Positions 44,624 to 55,496 of a DNA stretch of 64,000 bases are shown piece after piece. The notes beneath the pieces are model-generated. The model was not told the DNA's origin. It did no database searches and was given only the letters and a program-made list of their open reading frames with translations. Numbering within the stretch: the first letter of the stretch is position 1; each line of letters begins with the position of its first letter. Source of the stretch: Bremia lactucae (Eukaryota; Oomycota; Peronosporomycetes; Peronosporales; Peronosporaceae); assembly GCF_004359215.1 (NCBI RefSeq), contig NC_090615.1, positions 130,014 through 194,013 on the forward strand, in the 5' to 3' direction. The position numbers and the translations under genes are program-made.

Positions 44624-46417
44624 AAACGATTTCCAGTAATACCACTGAGCCACTCGCAAGTATGTTCTGCGATTGCCCGGATGAGCAGCTATTGCCGAAT
44701 CATGATATTCCGATATTACTTTCGTTTGCAAACGGTTGTTGCTGGGCACGCAAAGACGTGTAAGCTTATTTGACGTGCGCAAAAACAGCAAGTCTTCTTG
44801 CTTGACAAACAATGAGCTTGCTTTTGAGTTTTTCCATGCTTCTTTAAACTCAGCATCTCTGGCGTAGCCTTGTTGAAGTAGCTTGCGAACTTCTGGTGAC
44901 AACTCGACATACGACGCTGTCATTAAGGTGGCAACTTGCAGAGCCTCAGCCTCCTCCCGGGGCAGAGTTGGCACCGAGGGTGAGCAAAGTAAACGTGTAC
45001 CTCGTTGTTGGCAACTAGAATCGCACTTATGGAAGTGGATATTGTCCACGACAGTATCATCAGGCCGGCGCGAAAGAGCATCAGCTACGACGTTTAAAGC
45101 ACCATTAATGTGGTGTATAGTAAACGTATATTGAGCGAAGGTGGTCAAGTATCGAGCCAATTTCGGCGAGACTTTCGGATGATGAAGCAGCCAAGAGCAG
45201 GCGCTATTGTCCGTGAAAATCTCAAACTGGTGACCATAAAGGTAATGACGCCATTTGTCTAACCCCGCCTTAATTGCAAATAGCTCCTTTTCATGAGCAG
45301 GCCAATTAATCTCATGGACTCCAAGCTTCTTTGAATAAAACGCTATTGGATGGTCATGTCCATTGAGAAATTGCGATAAAACACCTCCCACGCACGACCC
45401 TGATGCATCCGTAGTCAGTACAAATGGGCGTGAAAAGTTGGGCAGAGTCAGCACAGGTGCAGCTTGTAAGGCAGACTTCAGCCTTGTGAAGGAATCTTCC
45501 TGCTCTGCATTCCACAGCCATGGAGAATCTTTCTTATCAAGATGACTCAATGGCAGAACTATGTGCGCAAACTGATGAATAAAGCGGCGATAATAACCAG
45601 CAAGACCAAGAAAACTTTGCAATTCCTTTACGGAGGTAGGTGGTGGCCATTTAGCGATTGCTTCCGTCTTCGTATTATCAACGGATAATCCTTTGTTGGA
45701 AACAGTGTGCCCCAAAAAGCTGACCTCTTGACGCGCAAACTTGCACTTGCCGATGTGAGCGAATAGCGTTTCCTTGCGTAATACTTCGAACACGATAGCA
45801 AGATGGCCAAGATGTTCGTCATAAGAGACGGAAAATATGCAGATATCATCCAAATATACCACAACAAATGGGAACTTTCCAAAAAGTACACGCATCAAGC
45901 GCGACCAAATGCCAGGCATTCCAGCAAGACCCATCGGAGCAACGCACCACTGATACGTCTCATTAGATGTACGAAACGCAGTGTACTTCTTGCTATCCGG
46001 ATGGATACGCATCTGATGGTACCCCTGAGCTAAGTCAATGACTGTGAAATAGCTCATACCTTGCATTTTATCGAACAATTCATCGATTCGCGGCAAAGGT
46101 ATTTTTGGGACGACTGACTTTGAGTTGACGTAACGAAAGTCAATCACCCAACGGAGCAAAATGTTTGCGTTTCCGGATCGAATCCATTCCGAACGAGATA
46201 CACTCGTACCGGTTTTTGGGTCCTTTTTTGGAATACCAAAGATGTTTGATACCCACGGCGAGTCTGAAAGCTCGATCCATCCGCGGGAAAGGTTCTCATC
46301 GACAAACTTCTGTAAAGCATTTTGTTCAACTTGTGAAAGTCGAAACGGCGGACGATTACTCGGTTGCGCACCGGGTTGCATATTGATTTCAAATTCAACT
46401 GACCGATTAGGAGGCAA
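44621..46417 (-). CDS. Gypsy B unit 2 RT-RNase H (open, 598 codons)
   Basis: Complete reverse transcriptase: first catalytic Asp in FTVIDLAQGYHQ (D128), YLDD at 188-191, connection GLAGYYRRFIHQ. RNase H has D337 in TTDASGS, the Glu of EKELFAIK and D403 in FTDNSA; then a connector with His pair HPGNRRTYLRVAQWYYWKSF before TAG. Between KKDPKTG and VIDFRYVNS there is a roughly 20-residue stretch (about 71-90) longer than in many Gypsy RTs. The frame begins right after the gag-protease TAA, with no ATG, so expression needs stop read-through or a gag-pol fusion from an ancestor without the stop. Confidence 0.92.
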   Translation of the reverse strand: MPPNRSVEFEINMQPGAQPSNRPPFRLSQVEQNALQKFVDENLSRGWIELSDSPWVSNIFGIPKKDPKTGTSVSRSEWIRSGNANILLRWVIDFRYVNSKSVVPKIPLPRIDELFDKMQGMSYFTVIDLAQGYHQMRIHPDSKKYTAFRTSNETYQWCVAPMGLAGMPGIWSRLMRVLFGKFPFVVVYLDDICIFSVSYDEHLGHLAIVFEVLRKETLFAHIGKCKFARQEVSFLGHTVSNKGLSVDNTKTEAIAKWPPPTSVKELQSFLGLAGYYRRFIHQFAHIVLPLSHLDKKDSPWLWNAEQEDSFTRLKSALQAAPVLTLPNFSRPFVLTTDASGSCVGGVLSQFLNGHDHPIAFYSKKLGVHEINWPAHEKELFAIKAGLDKWRHYLYGHQFEIFTDNSACSWLLHHPKVSPKLARYLTTFAQYTFTIHHINGALNVVADALSRRPDDTVVDNIHFHKCDSSCQQRGTRLLCSPSVPTLPREEAEALQVATLMTASYVELSPEVRKLLQQGYARDAEFKEAWKNSKASSLFVKQEDLLFLRTSNKLTRLCVPSNNRLQTKVISEYHDSAIAAHPGNRRTYLRVAQWYYWKSF

Positions 46418-47929
46418 TTAATTCGGTAACTTCTCCGGAAATACATCTTTATAGGAATCAAGTAAAGACTTCAACCGTTTTTCCCGAGGTTTTGTAGATT
46501 CCGATTCTTGATAAATTTTGACACGATAGACCTCTTCGTATTTTGATGTCTTCAAATTCCTTGAAAAGTCGGCAGAGGAAATAATGACCGGTTCAAAAAC
46601 CTCATCATGTGGTATGTTACCACCTTTGAACGAAACTTGATGAGTACGCCAATTTATTATTGGCTCGTGCGCAGTAAACCAAGGCTTACCCAGAATTACA
46701 TCTTGGGAATTGCTCATTGGCCACTCGATGACCGGAATGTCAGAAAATTGATTACCATCAAAGAAGATATTTGCGACTCCTTTCTTCACCTTTCTTTTGG
46801 TGGTATTAGTGCCGTCGAAACGAGTGACTTGAATTGCCACTTCAGACGTGACGCGTTGCAGCAACCCCGGCTTTACCACATTGCATGTGGCGCCAGAATC
46901 GAGCATTATTTTAACAGCACGATCGTCAAGATGACCCTTTTTGACGATCAAATCTTTTCCCGTGAAGGAAGCAAAGTCAGCTTCACTTAGTGTAGTGATA
47001 TTTTCATCTGACACAGTCGCGATGGTTTCTTCTTCGACTGACTCATTCTCGAAATAGTTTACGTTTGCACGCTCGCGACGATATCCGTTGCCGCGACTAT
47101 TTTGCTGGTTCCTGCGCTTGTAACACTGCTGAATCGTGTGCCCCAGTTTTTTGCAGTACGCACACTTTGGTTTATTTGGACGTCGGCTATGGACGCGAGA
47201 AGACCTATGAAATGGCCGAGCATTGTCGATTTCCATCAGCTCTGGCTCATTGTTTAATTCTCTGGCCACATTTGGTGGACCAGGACGAGGGGTTGTTGCG
47301 ATATGGTGATTATAACCAACCGAATGTGCGCGTTCAAAGTCGAGCGCCACAGTAATAGCCTCCGACAGTGTATTTCCCCGTCGGTATTGAACTTCTTCTT
47401 GCGTTCTTGTTTTTAATCCTCGTTGAAAATAGATTATTTGGTCTATCTCAGTCATGTCCTCAACTTGCGAAATAATGTGTCGAAATTTCGCAATGTAGTC
47501 CATTAAGCCTTTGCAACTGGCTTGTCTCAGCCGATGCAGGTCGTCTCGAAGACGTTGCTGTAGATCCGCAGGAACAAATTCCTTTTCCACTGCTAGAAAA
47601 AACTCGTCGACTGAGTGAATTTCTGATTGATGCAGCAAGAACCATTGTGCTGCTGGTCCGCGCAATGAACTTCCTAGTACGGCAAGTACTTGAGGAGCCA
47701 ATGCGTCCTCTCTCCACTTCGTACCGCGCGCAATAAAATATTGCTGTACTTGCGCGTAATAAAGTCGAACCGACTCTTCACTCCTTCCGCTATACGTCGG
47801 TATTCTTAGCCCGTCCACCTTAAGCCCACCTTCTTTTTGGGAGTTAGCCAAGGATTTGATCAACTCTTGTTGTTGCTGTAGCATATGCATCATTTGCTGC
47901 ATTAGCTCGGCGTTTGAGGGTTGGCCCAT
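46418..47929 (-). CDS. Gypsy B unit 2 gag-protease
   Basis: Same 503-residue product as unit 1: Gln-rich N-terminal coiled segment (ELMQQMMHMLQQQQELIK), gag core, CCHC knuckle at 256-269, protease DSG at 344-346. It ends EKLPN-TAA, and the following codons LPPNRSVEFEI continue the typical protease-RT junction, so the TAA stands where a Glu/Gly-type codon would be expected. Confidence 0.92.
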   Translation of the reverse strand: MGQPSNAELMQQMMHMLQQQQELIKSLANSQKEGGLKVDGLRIPTYSGRSEESVRLYYAQVQQYFIARGTKWREDALAPQVLAVLGSSLRGPAAQWFLLHQSEIHSVDEFFLAVEKEFVPADLQQRLRDDLHRLRQASCKGLMDYIAKFRHIISQVEDMTEIDQIIYFQRGLKTRTQEEVQYRRGNTLSEAITVALDFERAHSVGYNHHIATTPRPGPPNVARELNNEPELMEIDNARPFHRSSRVHSRRPNKPKCAYCKKLGHTIQQCYKRRNQQNSRGNGYRRERANVNYFENESVEEETIATVSDENITTLSEADFASFTGKDLIVKKGHLDDRAVKIMLDSGATCNVVKPGLLQRVTSEVAIQVTRFDGTNTTKRKVKKGVANIFFDGNQFSDIPVIEWPMSNSQDVILGKPWFTAHEPIINWRTHQVSFKGGNIPHDEVFEPVIISSADFSRNLKTSKYEEVYRVKIYQESESTKPREKRLKSLLDSYKDVFPEKLPN

Positions 47930-47964
47930 AATGGAAGAAGATGTGTTCGGAACTTTTAAAAGAC

Positions 47965-48276
47965 TTAGTTGTTTAGTTTATTTAGGTCTCTTAAGTTAAA
48001 CCGAAGATCCTTTAAGATGGTGCGCTCGGCTTCTTCCAAAAGCGCGTCTACTTCGTGTAGCGGAGCTGATAAGGTGGACCCTTGCTTGGGCAGGCAGGCT
48101 TTCTCCTTGGTGAGTTGCTTTGCTAAGATCTTTGCAATGCGCCGAGTCTTTTGTAAAGACGCAAGCAGATCGTTCGCAGTCTTTGAAGACTTTTCACCGT
48201 ACTCAAAGAGGAAAGCCTTACTGCAGTCAAACGGAATCTGAGTAGTAGCCTTTCTCTTCTTGCTCATAGAACTCAA
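47965..48276 (-). CDS. Gypsy B unit 2 upstream ORF (103 aa)
   Basis: Same ORF as 42,342-42,653. Its ATG is the first long frame after a leader of about 550 bp and it ends 35 bp before gag. Two identical copies cannot tell selection from recent duplication. Confidence 0.6.
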   Translation of the reverse strand: MSSMSKKRKATTQIPFDCSKAFLFEYGEKSSKTANDLLASLQKTRRIAKILAKQLTKEKACLPKQGSTLSAPLHEVDALLEEAERTILKDLRFNLRDLNKLNN

Positions 48277-48589
48277 CGACTTACTTTAGCTCTTAGGCGT
48301 AATGCGTTAGAGATTAAACCTTATCCCAGATGGATTAACTGTTTCACCGAGTTAAGCCGGACCCAACCTCACACAGACTAAGCGACTATATCTGCCTAGG
48401 CAGACGCTTAGAATTACAGTGGATACTGAAAGCCACACACTCAAAACTGTTACGCAGCGCTTCCAAAGGGATGGAGCAGTGGACTGCGAGCGGAAATTCC
48501 CACGCTACAAGCAGTACCTTATTGGCTGCGAGCGGAAATCTCTCACGCTACAAGCAGTACTTTGCGATCCAACGCAGTGCAGTCCCACG

Positions 48590-48815
48590 AAGCGCGAAAG
48601 GCGAATAAGCAAGCGTACCGCGAAGAGGCAAGCGGACGGCGAATAAGCGGCAGACGGCGGAGAAGCGGGCGTGCAGCGGAGAGGCGAGCGGACGGCGAAG
48701 AAGCGGCAGACGGCGGAGAAGCGGGCGTGCAGCGGAGAGGCGAGCGGACGGCGGAGAAGCGGGCGGAGGACGGCGGAGAAGCGGCGGACGGCGGAGAAGC
48801 GGGCGGAGGACCAAC
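48590..48815 (-). repeat. 18-22 bp minisatellite in Gypsy B leader, unit 2
   Basis: About a dozen degenerate units related to GCGAGCGGACGGCGGAGAA, with a higher-order pair repeat (GCGGGCGTGCAGCGGAGAG occurs twice). It differs in length and unit order from unit 1 although flanking sequence is almost identical. Confidence 0.9.
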
Positions 48816-48828
48816 AAGTGCTACCACT

Positions 48829-49076
48829 TGTCAGGATGAGGGTAAATTACGACTGAATTAAAATTAGTTTAACTAACCGATACTTTTGGTATACTCCTTA
48901 AGGTATCGCCTATCCTTAATCTAATTCTTACTGAGTATCATCTCTCCTAATTGCGCAAACCTTTTTACTTGTTTTTATTATGGCGCATATGTAAAAGTAA
49001 ATTAAAGAAAATGAATGGTTTAAAAGGTAAGTCGAAATGGGTGGTCAAGGGCTGAGCAAGATTACTGGTCCTTACA
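48829..49076 (-). repeat. Gypsy B LTR 3 (5' LTR)
   Basis: 248 bp, followed on the plus strand by CCCCC and the resumed minisatellite of Gypsy E. Confidence 0.93.
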
Positions 49077-49170
49077 CCCCCACTCGACCACCATGGTTTC
49101 TTATAGGAGCCCTGGCTCGACCACTTTATTGTTAAGTGGGAGCTTCTGCTCGACCACTGTCTCAATTTCT
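49077..49170 (-). repeat. About 33-bp minisatellite, right of Gypsy B
   Basis: Two clear units (GTGGTCGAGCAGAAGCTCCC and GTGGTCGAGCCAGGGCTCCT starts) plus part of a third, continuing the array at 37,400-37,525. Confidence 0.7.
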
Positions 49171-50830
49171 TCGCGGCTACGCAAAGTACACGAATCGCCT
49201 GGGGCGTCTAGAAGAATTACATAAGCAGTGCAAACGGGACTATCGCGCTCTCTATGCATTTCTCATGTCGTAGATGCACCGTCCGCCTCGGCGACGCGAG
49301 GCCAGCCTCTTGAAGCGACCAAGAGATGAATGAACACTTCGCTGACGATTGAGCCAATTACGAAATACCCACGATACTTTTAAACACAAAGCTCATGGGT
49401 ATCACCAAAAACACCAAAAAGTTTGAAAGTGTATCGCAGCGACATGGAAGACGACGAAGATTCTCATCATCCAGTTACGCCACAACTTGTCAGGCCCATC
49501 TTGGGCAGGAACGCGTGTCAGTAGCATCAAAAAATAGGACGCGATAATTTTGAATTCGTTCCTGAATCAAAGATCGCGCGCTAAGGTCATCGGAAACCGC
49601 CGATTTGAAGATTTTCGATGATCAGCATTTGTGGCATTTAAATGTGCGTGAAGCACGTGTGGCTAGGAGTCCGGGTTAGCATCGGAGGACCGGAACCAGA
49701 TTTTAATCTGAAGGCTGTTTCGCATCTTCTGGTCGCTGTCGTTTTTTGACAGTGTAACTCGATCAGAGGCGACCAGCTTCGTCAGCGTGACGGATTACGG
49801 GAGCTGGTGCACGGCCTTTAGTTGCATGGTGGCATTGTTAATGTCAACGAAAGCTGGTCAGCGGATGTTCGTTCCTTGCAGACTGTCGAACAGAGGCTGG
49901 ATATCGTTCGCTCGACGGCTTAACAGCGTCATTCTCGATTGATTATCAGTGCTCGACGGAATGGCGCTTCCATACTGGAGACACACTATAGTCCCCGCGC
50001 GGCGCGAAAGCAAAAGCTTCTGCCAGCGAAGACGGATCTTTTCCCGTGATGATATAACGCGTCAAAATCTGACGCATGTCGAGCACAAAGACGTGGATCG
50101 AATCGATATGTTATTAAGCTTCATTACAATGCACGAAGCCAGGTATCATGTCTTCTGGACGTTGTCACGCATAGACATCTTCTCTGGTCGGAGATCTGGA
50201 AACTTAGCGCGCATGCGGAATTCATCTTGAGGCGGCTTAAAGGCGGAACATGGCCGTTTTGTATAACTGTCAGAGGCGAAAGCGCAAACTTGTCCACAAC
50301 GAGTTTTTATGAGAGCTCACTCCTCGGAGTCCCGGATGACCAGGAGAAAAGAATATTTACCTTTGCTTTGGCGACTCGATCGATCGAGGGCCGATCGCAG
50401 TGTGACCTCTCGAAGCATCGATTTAAGGGAAGACGGTCCTTACCAGCATCAGAATATTTCCATCTTTGCGAACTCGTTCCGTGAAGATCACAAGGAAGTT
50501 ATCAATCGCCGATGAGAACTGGCGAGCTTGCGGTCCATGAACCGTTCGATGGAAAGTCGCTGTCGAGCCGGTGTCGCTGAGCTAAGCAGTGACGTGACGA
50601 CGACCCAATTCAACACCGCTGCGAGGTGGTGGAGAGCTTGTCGCACTACACTGATGAGATGTGGGAAGGCCGTAAGATCCAGAGCCACCTATGAAGTCGG
50701 TGATTGCAGAAAAAAACACTTATCTCAAATTTGGTCATGGGAAGGACTACTAAGTTTGTCCAAATGTAAAGAGCTTAGAGCGACGTAATCGGCTTACCCG
50801 TGCACGTGAGGAAGCGTTAAGTATGTCTGA
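49171..50830 (-). mobile_element. Gypsy E, right part (probable gag, decayed)
   Basis: No long frame survives. By position it should hold gag of the element whose RT lies at 35,863-36,843, since both are on the minus strand and share the minisatellite. Individual gag motifs could not be identified with confidence. Confidence 0.35.
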
Positions 50831-51140
50831 AACATATGTAAAATTTAACTAAAATCCGTAAGTATGAAAACACTTCCCGACATCATGAATGTTTCTCATT
50901 GATGTGACAAAATCTTACTGGCTGATGATGGGCCTGGCTCCCAAATTAGTAATAACAACCAAAACATGCGACGTGTTACACCCGCTAATTTGGGTATAGC
51001 ACCCTCTTTAAGTGAAATGCGTAATTATGCTAAGTATCATATAACGGTAAGGGCCCATTAAAATCTCTTACAACGTTATCGATTACGTCAAAGACGCTTC
51101 CCCTGTACCGCTTATATTTATCTTGCTTGATGAGCCCTCG
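50831..51140. other. No recognised gene
   Basis: AT-rich spacer between Gypsy E and Copia G remains. It includes TGTTACACCCGC near 50,975 but no confirmed LTR. Confidence 0.3.
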
Positions 51141-52990
51141 TCAAAATCCACACTTCGTGATATGACGATTCAGCCATCACTTGTGTTAAGGAGCCTGTTT
51201 GCCTTTTGCTTTGCGAATCCTTGAAGACAGCCTTTAGTCCCAAAATCATTTAGCCTCCTTCTCCTTTTCAGGCTAAATGTGCATAGCATACGGTGCCAAA
51301 CACACGTGTGTCTAAATGTGTGTTCTCGCTTGAATACAAGCTCAATGAGTTATGGATTTTTGCTTAAAGAATTCGGTAGTACATTTTGTACGTCTGCTGC
51401 TGTCACCATCTCCTCACACCAGTAGAGCTTATCTTGGTCACAATCCTTGACCATGCACCTTGTCAATTCAATGAGAGTCTATTCATTCTGTTCAGCCATG
51501 CCATGTTAGTGTGGGGGTGCGGCACAGAACGCTCTTGCTTTACCGCGAGCTGTTCGGAAATTTGTCTATACGAGCGTTTCGATATTCGCCTCCATTATCA
51601 CTACGCAGGACCTTAACTCTCTCCTAATATTGTCTTAACGTCCTTGCAGAACATCGCAAATGCTTCCAACACCTCCCTCTTGACCCGCAACAGATATACA
51701 GTGACAAAGCGACTCGTAATCATTATAACGTTACTATTTACCTAAGTCTGGATAATGAAGCAGGGGTAACCGGACCAAAAACGTCCGAGCATACGACACT
51801 ATCTGTGCGCATACCCCCCCCTCTTCCAGCACAACCTCGCTTGTTTGAAATGTCTTCATGAAGTGTTTGGCTATCGCACAAACTTTGAAATTCCTTCCAC
51901 CGCATCTTGGCATTGGTAATACGGTCGTCTTTAATCATCTTTTAGTCTTCAATGCGAGGCTCGACCGAAGCATCGACGACACGCACTCGATTCACTATAA
52001 GTAGCGTGGCATTCTTCTTCAGTGTCTGTTTTGAGAGATCCTGTCGCCACTGTCTTGCTTCCTAAGTTCACGACTCATTTGTCCTTGATTATTTCAATTG
52101 TTGCCACGCGCAGCTCCCACTGTTACACATAATAGAATTTTGTTCAGATTCTCGGCATACAGTGTCCTTTCCAATGTTGCGTTAATCCAGCCAAAGTCGC
52201 ACCGTAACAATTTCAAGACTGAGAATCTTCAGTTTGCGCCCTTCTTTGCGCTCGGGATACTCTGCAAATTTTTAAACGCGATGTACACCACAAAGTTTCA
52301 AGGTCCTTGCACAAAATGGGTCATATCCCTGCTGTCAATAATTCACACGCCGCTTACTGACGATTCAGACGAAACGCAACGTTTGCCTGATCTATGTCAT
52401 TTGGCGATGCACGCTTTCCAGTGAGACAGTCTCTTGCACAATGGCCAATCTAGCCACAATAAAGGCACGCCCCGGACGCTGTCTTTACTCGATGCCACGC
52501 TGCTTCATAGCGGCTTCTTCGCATTCTTGATGTTGGCCAGAAGCGCCGTTAAATGTTCGATCCGCGTAGAACCCTTCAGTCGCACTTCTTCGGCGAACAG
52601 GTTGCTCATCAGATCTCCAAATTAAAAAGACTTGATTGACATTTGAAATGCCTGTGCAAGGTTTGTGTGGCTTGTGGGTAAACTCCGAAGCGTCAAAGAT
52701 TAAATATTTTCGTTACTTGACCCACGTCTGCAAACTTCATCTCTAGCGCGAGTTTTTCTAGAGCATGATACACTCGCTCATGCACGGGCTACGTGTACCA
52801 AAAAAACGCAACCTTCTCCTTAAGCCAGAGTCGATCCACCATATTTTGGGTTTGATGGAAAGTTTTAACGCCCCATCCACGCATCCTGCGCACTCTGTGC
52901 ACCTGCAACGTGCACAAGCTGGGAGTCACCGAGGTTTAGGACCATCGCGTGTGCCTGCTGCTCCGTCGGCATATATACGGGCGCCTCGCC
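51141..52990 (-). mobile_element. Copia G fragments (old)
   Basis: Minus-strand pieces of a Copia element: integrase with VLRSDNGGEYRNARIDKF (about 51,555-51,615), a pre-integrase part (51,738-51,938, with SDVFGPVTPAS), a zinc knuckle CLYCG-IGHCARDC broken by a stop (about 52,430-52,475) and gag with LFAEEVRLKGSTRIEHLTAL (about 52,500-52,610). Stops and shifts are frequent. No LTRs were found. Confidence 0.65.
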
Positions 52991-53406
52991 GGTTGTCCCT
53001 GCCCATAATTCTTTAGGCAATGAGGTACATTATCATCTTGAAATCCCCCAGAGCGTAATTGATCCCATCAAAAATTCTTATCAGGGCTCTTAACCTCATA
53101 TACCGAACGACTTAACACTTGTGAAGTTGCTTGTGCCCGGGACTGCAAAACATAATAATAGATTATGATAGAGCTAGGTCCTATCTTTTTACTTAGTATC
53201 AACTTCTGTTATTAATCGGAATTGAATTAATCGGTCATTGTCCTACCAATCAACACGTACATCAGTCTAAACCTGTCTAATAATTTAGAATAAGATCGAT
53301 TTGTCATTGTACCATCAACTAGATGAGGCTTGAGTTGTCCAAACTTTAACAACAACATACATTTGTTAGGTTGCTAAACAGCCGTAACATCGCCTTTAAC
53401 ACAGGC
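52991..53406. other. No recognised gene
   Basis: AT-rich sequence between Copia G and the first TGTAACGGGG LTR. It may be part of the LTR of Gypsy D, because the Gypsy D integrase ends near 54,000 just beyond the solo LTR. Confidence 0.3.
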
Positions 53407-53835
53407 TGTAACGGGGCACTACGACTTGTACCGCTTCAGTACAAGTCCACTTCGCACTGCTTCAGTTGCGTGTGGTGCCTTACGTTATTTCACGTACACT
53501 AGTACGTGCAGAGGAAGACTTATCTTTAAGACAACTACCTTATAGAGGGTTAAATTAAAACTGTATTAATATAGTTAAGTCTCTCTTCTTTATATATGTT
53601 AATGCTAACTTAAAATATGAACTAATACTAAACATGCAATTGAAACCCTATCTGTCTTTCTCTCTTTGTTTACGTTCAGCTGATTAGTCTGCGGGATAAC
53701 TATATATAATGGCCTTTAACTATTCTAAACATTACTATATAGAGTAATATTCTCCAAAAATTATCTACCTTTTAGATAATATATTAATTAACGACCTTTA
53801 AGTGTTAATTTCATGTAACGATACACCCCGTTACA
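53407..53835 (-). repeat. Solo LTR, TGTAACGGGG family, copy 1
   Basis: 429 bp beginning TGTAACGGGGCACTACGACT and ending CCCCGTTACA, with 10-bp inverted ends. Flanks CAGGC and CTGGC are a possible target duplication with one change. The internal stem CACTTAAAG/AATTAACA-type AT-rich palindromes are shared with the other copies. Orientation follows the other two by sequence only. Confidence 0.8.
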
Positions 53836-55039
53836 CTGGCAGCTGCAACATCTAATTATAAAAACAGTTATTAATGGCTCGACTATTTGAAACTGCGACG
53901 TCATCTAATTATGTCGTGACCAACCTATATCCATGTTATGAGATCGCATTACACTCGGGTACGTGCTCTGTCGTTCCGCATGTACCCAGCGGCTTGACAT
54001 CTTCCCAGACTTGACTTCGCGTTGGCGGTCTTGAATGTCATCTACTAGTAGCTGCCAATGCGAAACGCGCCGAATAGATTTCTTGCACTCACAATACTAT
54101 CTCACGCTGAGTGGCCAACCCATTTTGCAAGCCTGCGCTGACGACGACAAAGCAACCTTTCCATAATGTACCTTACTCTTAAATAAATGATGATGCTTTC
54201 GGAACTGGTCGTCCAGCAAACTCGGAGGAAGTGGTTTTGTATGGAGAGAGAAGGTTGATGTTGAACGATGAATGCGTTCTCTTCATATTTCGCGGTAATA
54301 CATTTCTTCCGGTATCGATCTCAACAAGGTGAGCTAAGTAGACGCGTTCATAGACGTGGCGTGCATGTATTCGTCATTGTTAAGCAGATTGGCTCAATTT
54401 TTGCCACTGTAATATACCAAGCAGCGTAAAGCGTCTTCTAACAACAACTTGTAATGTTCTATATGTTCATCTGCTTGCCCCAATGTGGGGCCCAGTAATG
54501 AAGTTTATGGACACTACTTCCTTTCCAGCATTACTCTAAATAGGTAAAGGAATCATAATCTTTTTTTTCGCTAGCTGGCTGTTTGTCTTCGATCGAGGGC
54601 ATATTTCAAATATTTCCACGTACTTCTGCGCTGTATAAGTATCTACGGCCAGTAGTACGATTGCTTCAACTTTAAGTAAGTTCTGCGAATCTCCGAATGT
54701 GCAGCTGTGGCTGCATCGTGAAACTCGTATAGAATCTTCGTGTTTAATTCCGGTGCATATTTGTTGCATCGTTTCATCTTGCTTCATATATATGAGCCCT
54801 GTGTCGGTCATAAAGCTGTTATTCAACAATTTAATTTTGAAAAATCTTGTCTTTGCGATATCTTGCTGATTCGGTTCCGCACTTCGTCGCTGATATGGGC
54901 GCGCACAACATGAAACTCGGCGTTGTGGATTTGCTCCGAGCGACTCCTATTAGACGACCCCCCCCCGCGACTAAACATCGTCGAGTACGAGGTGTGAGAC
55001 TTCAAGCGGAATGCACTATATGAGGACAAAGTGAACCAG
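53836..55039 (-). pseudogene. Gypsy D integrase and chromodomain end
   Basis: The minus strand contains RVSHWQLLVDDIQDRQREVK followed by SGKM near 54,000, the counterpart of the Gypsy B ending NQRQREIKSGRM, so this is a related but diverged chromovirus. Upstream, HLVEIDTGRNVLP near 54,320 matches the integrase segment where Gypsy B has FEIDTGRKE. A frame at 54,536-54,829 and more up to 55,039 are decayed integrase. It is interrupted by the solo LTR at 55,040. Confidence 0.65.
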
Positions 55040-55496
55040 TGTAACGGGGTGTATCGTAAGATGAAATTAACACTTAAAGGTTGTTAATTAATATATTATC
55101 TAAAAGGTAGATAATATTTGCAGGATATTACTGTATATAGTAATATTCAGAATTCTTATAAATAAATAGGTATAGACCATTATATCTATTTATTTCGCAG
55201 ACTAATCAGTTGTAGGAGTAATCAAAGAGAGAGTTTCAGATAAGATAGAGATAAGAATTCAATTACATGTTTTAGTATTAGATTATAATTAAGTTAGCAT
55301 TTACAAAGATAGAAAAAAAGATACTTAATTATATTTATACAGTTTTCATTTAACCCTCTTTAAGCAAGTTACCTTAAAGAGAAGTCTTCCTCTGCACGTA
55401 CTAGTGTACGTCACTTAACGTAAGACACCATTCGCAACTGAAGCAGTGCGAAGTGGACTTGTACTGAAGCAGTACAAGTCGTAGTGCCCCGTTACA
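55040..55496 (+). repeat. Solo LTR, TGTAACGGGG family, copy 2 (inverted)
   Basis: 457 bp in the opposite orientation to the other two (begins TGTAACGGGGTGTATCG, ends AGTGCCCCGTTACA). It separates Gypsy D integrase from RNase H. Flanking 5-mers ACCAG and GCTAG do not match, so it may have arisen by rearrangement or lost its target duplication. Confidence 0.85.

Larger units (their letters stand above)
37526..49076 (-). mobile_element. Gypsy B tandem array, three LTRs and two internal regions
   Basis: Three 248-bp LTRs (37,526-37,773, 43,133-43,380, 48,829-49,076; TGTCAGGATG...GGTCCTTACA on the plus strand) enclose two head-to-tail internal regions. The whole array is flanked by CCCCC (37,521-37,525 and 49,077-49,081), a 5-bp target duplication, although a homopolymer is weak evidence alone. 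After the right-hand LTR the minus strand continues AG-TGGTAGCACTTG, a possible primer-binding site; before the left-hand LTR is the purine tract GGGGAGGA. It encodes a chromodomain integrase, so it is a chromovirus. The outer left unit is damaged; the right unit is open apart from two in-frame stops. Confidence 0.92.

Noticed and set aside
49077..49081. CCCCC as definitive proof of single insertion of the Gypsy B array
   Set aside because: A homopolymer match of five can occur by chance; only the shared minisatellite on both sides makes it convincing.
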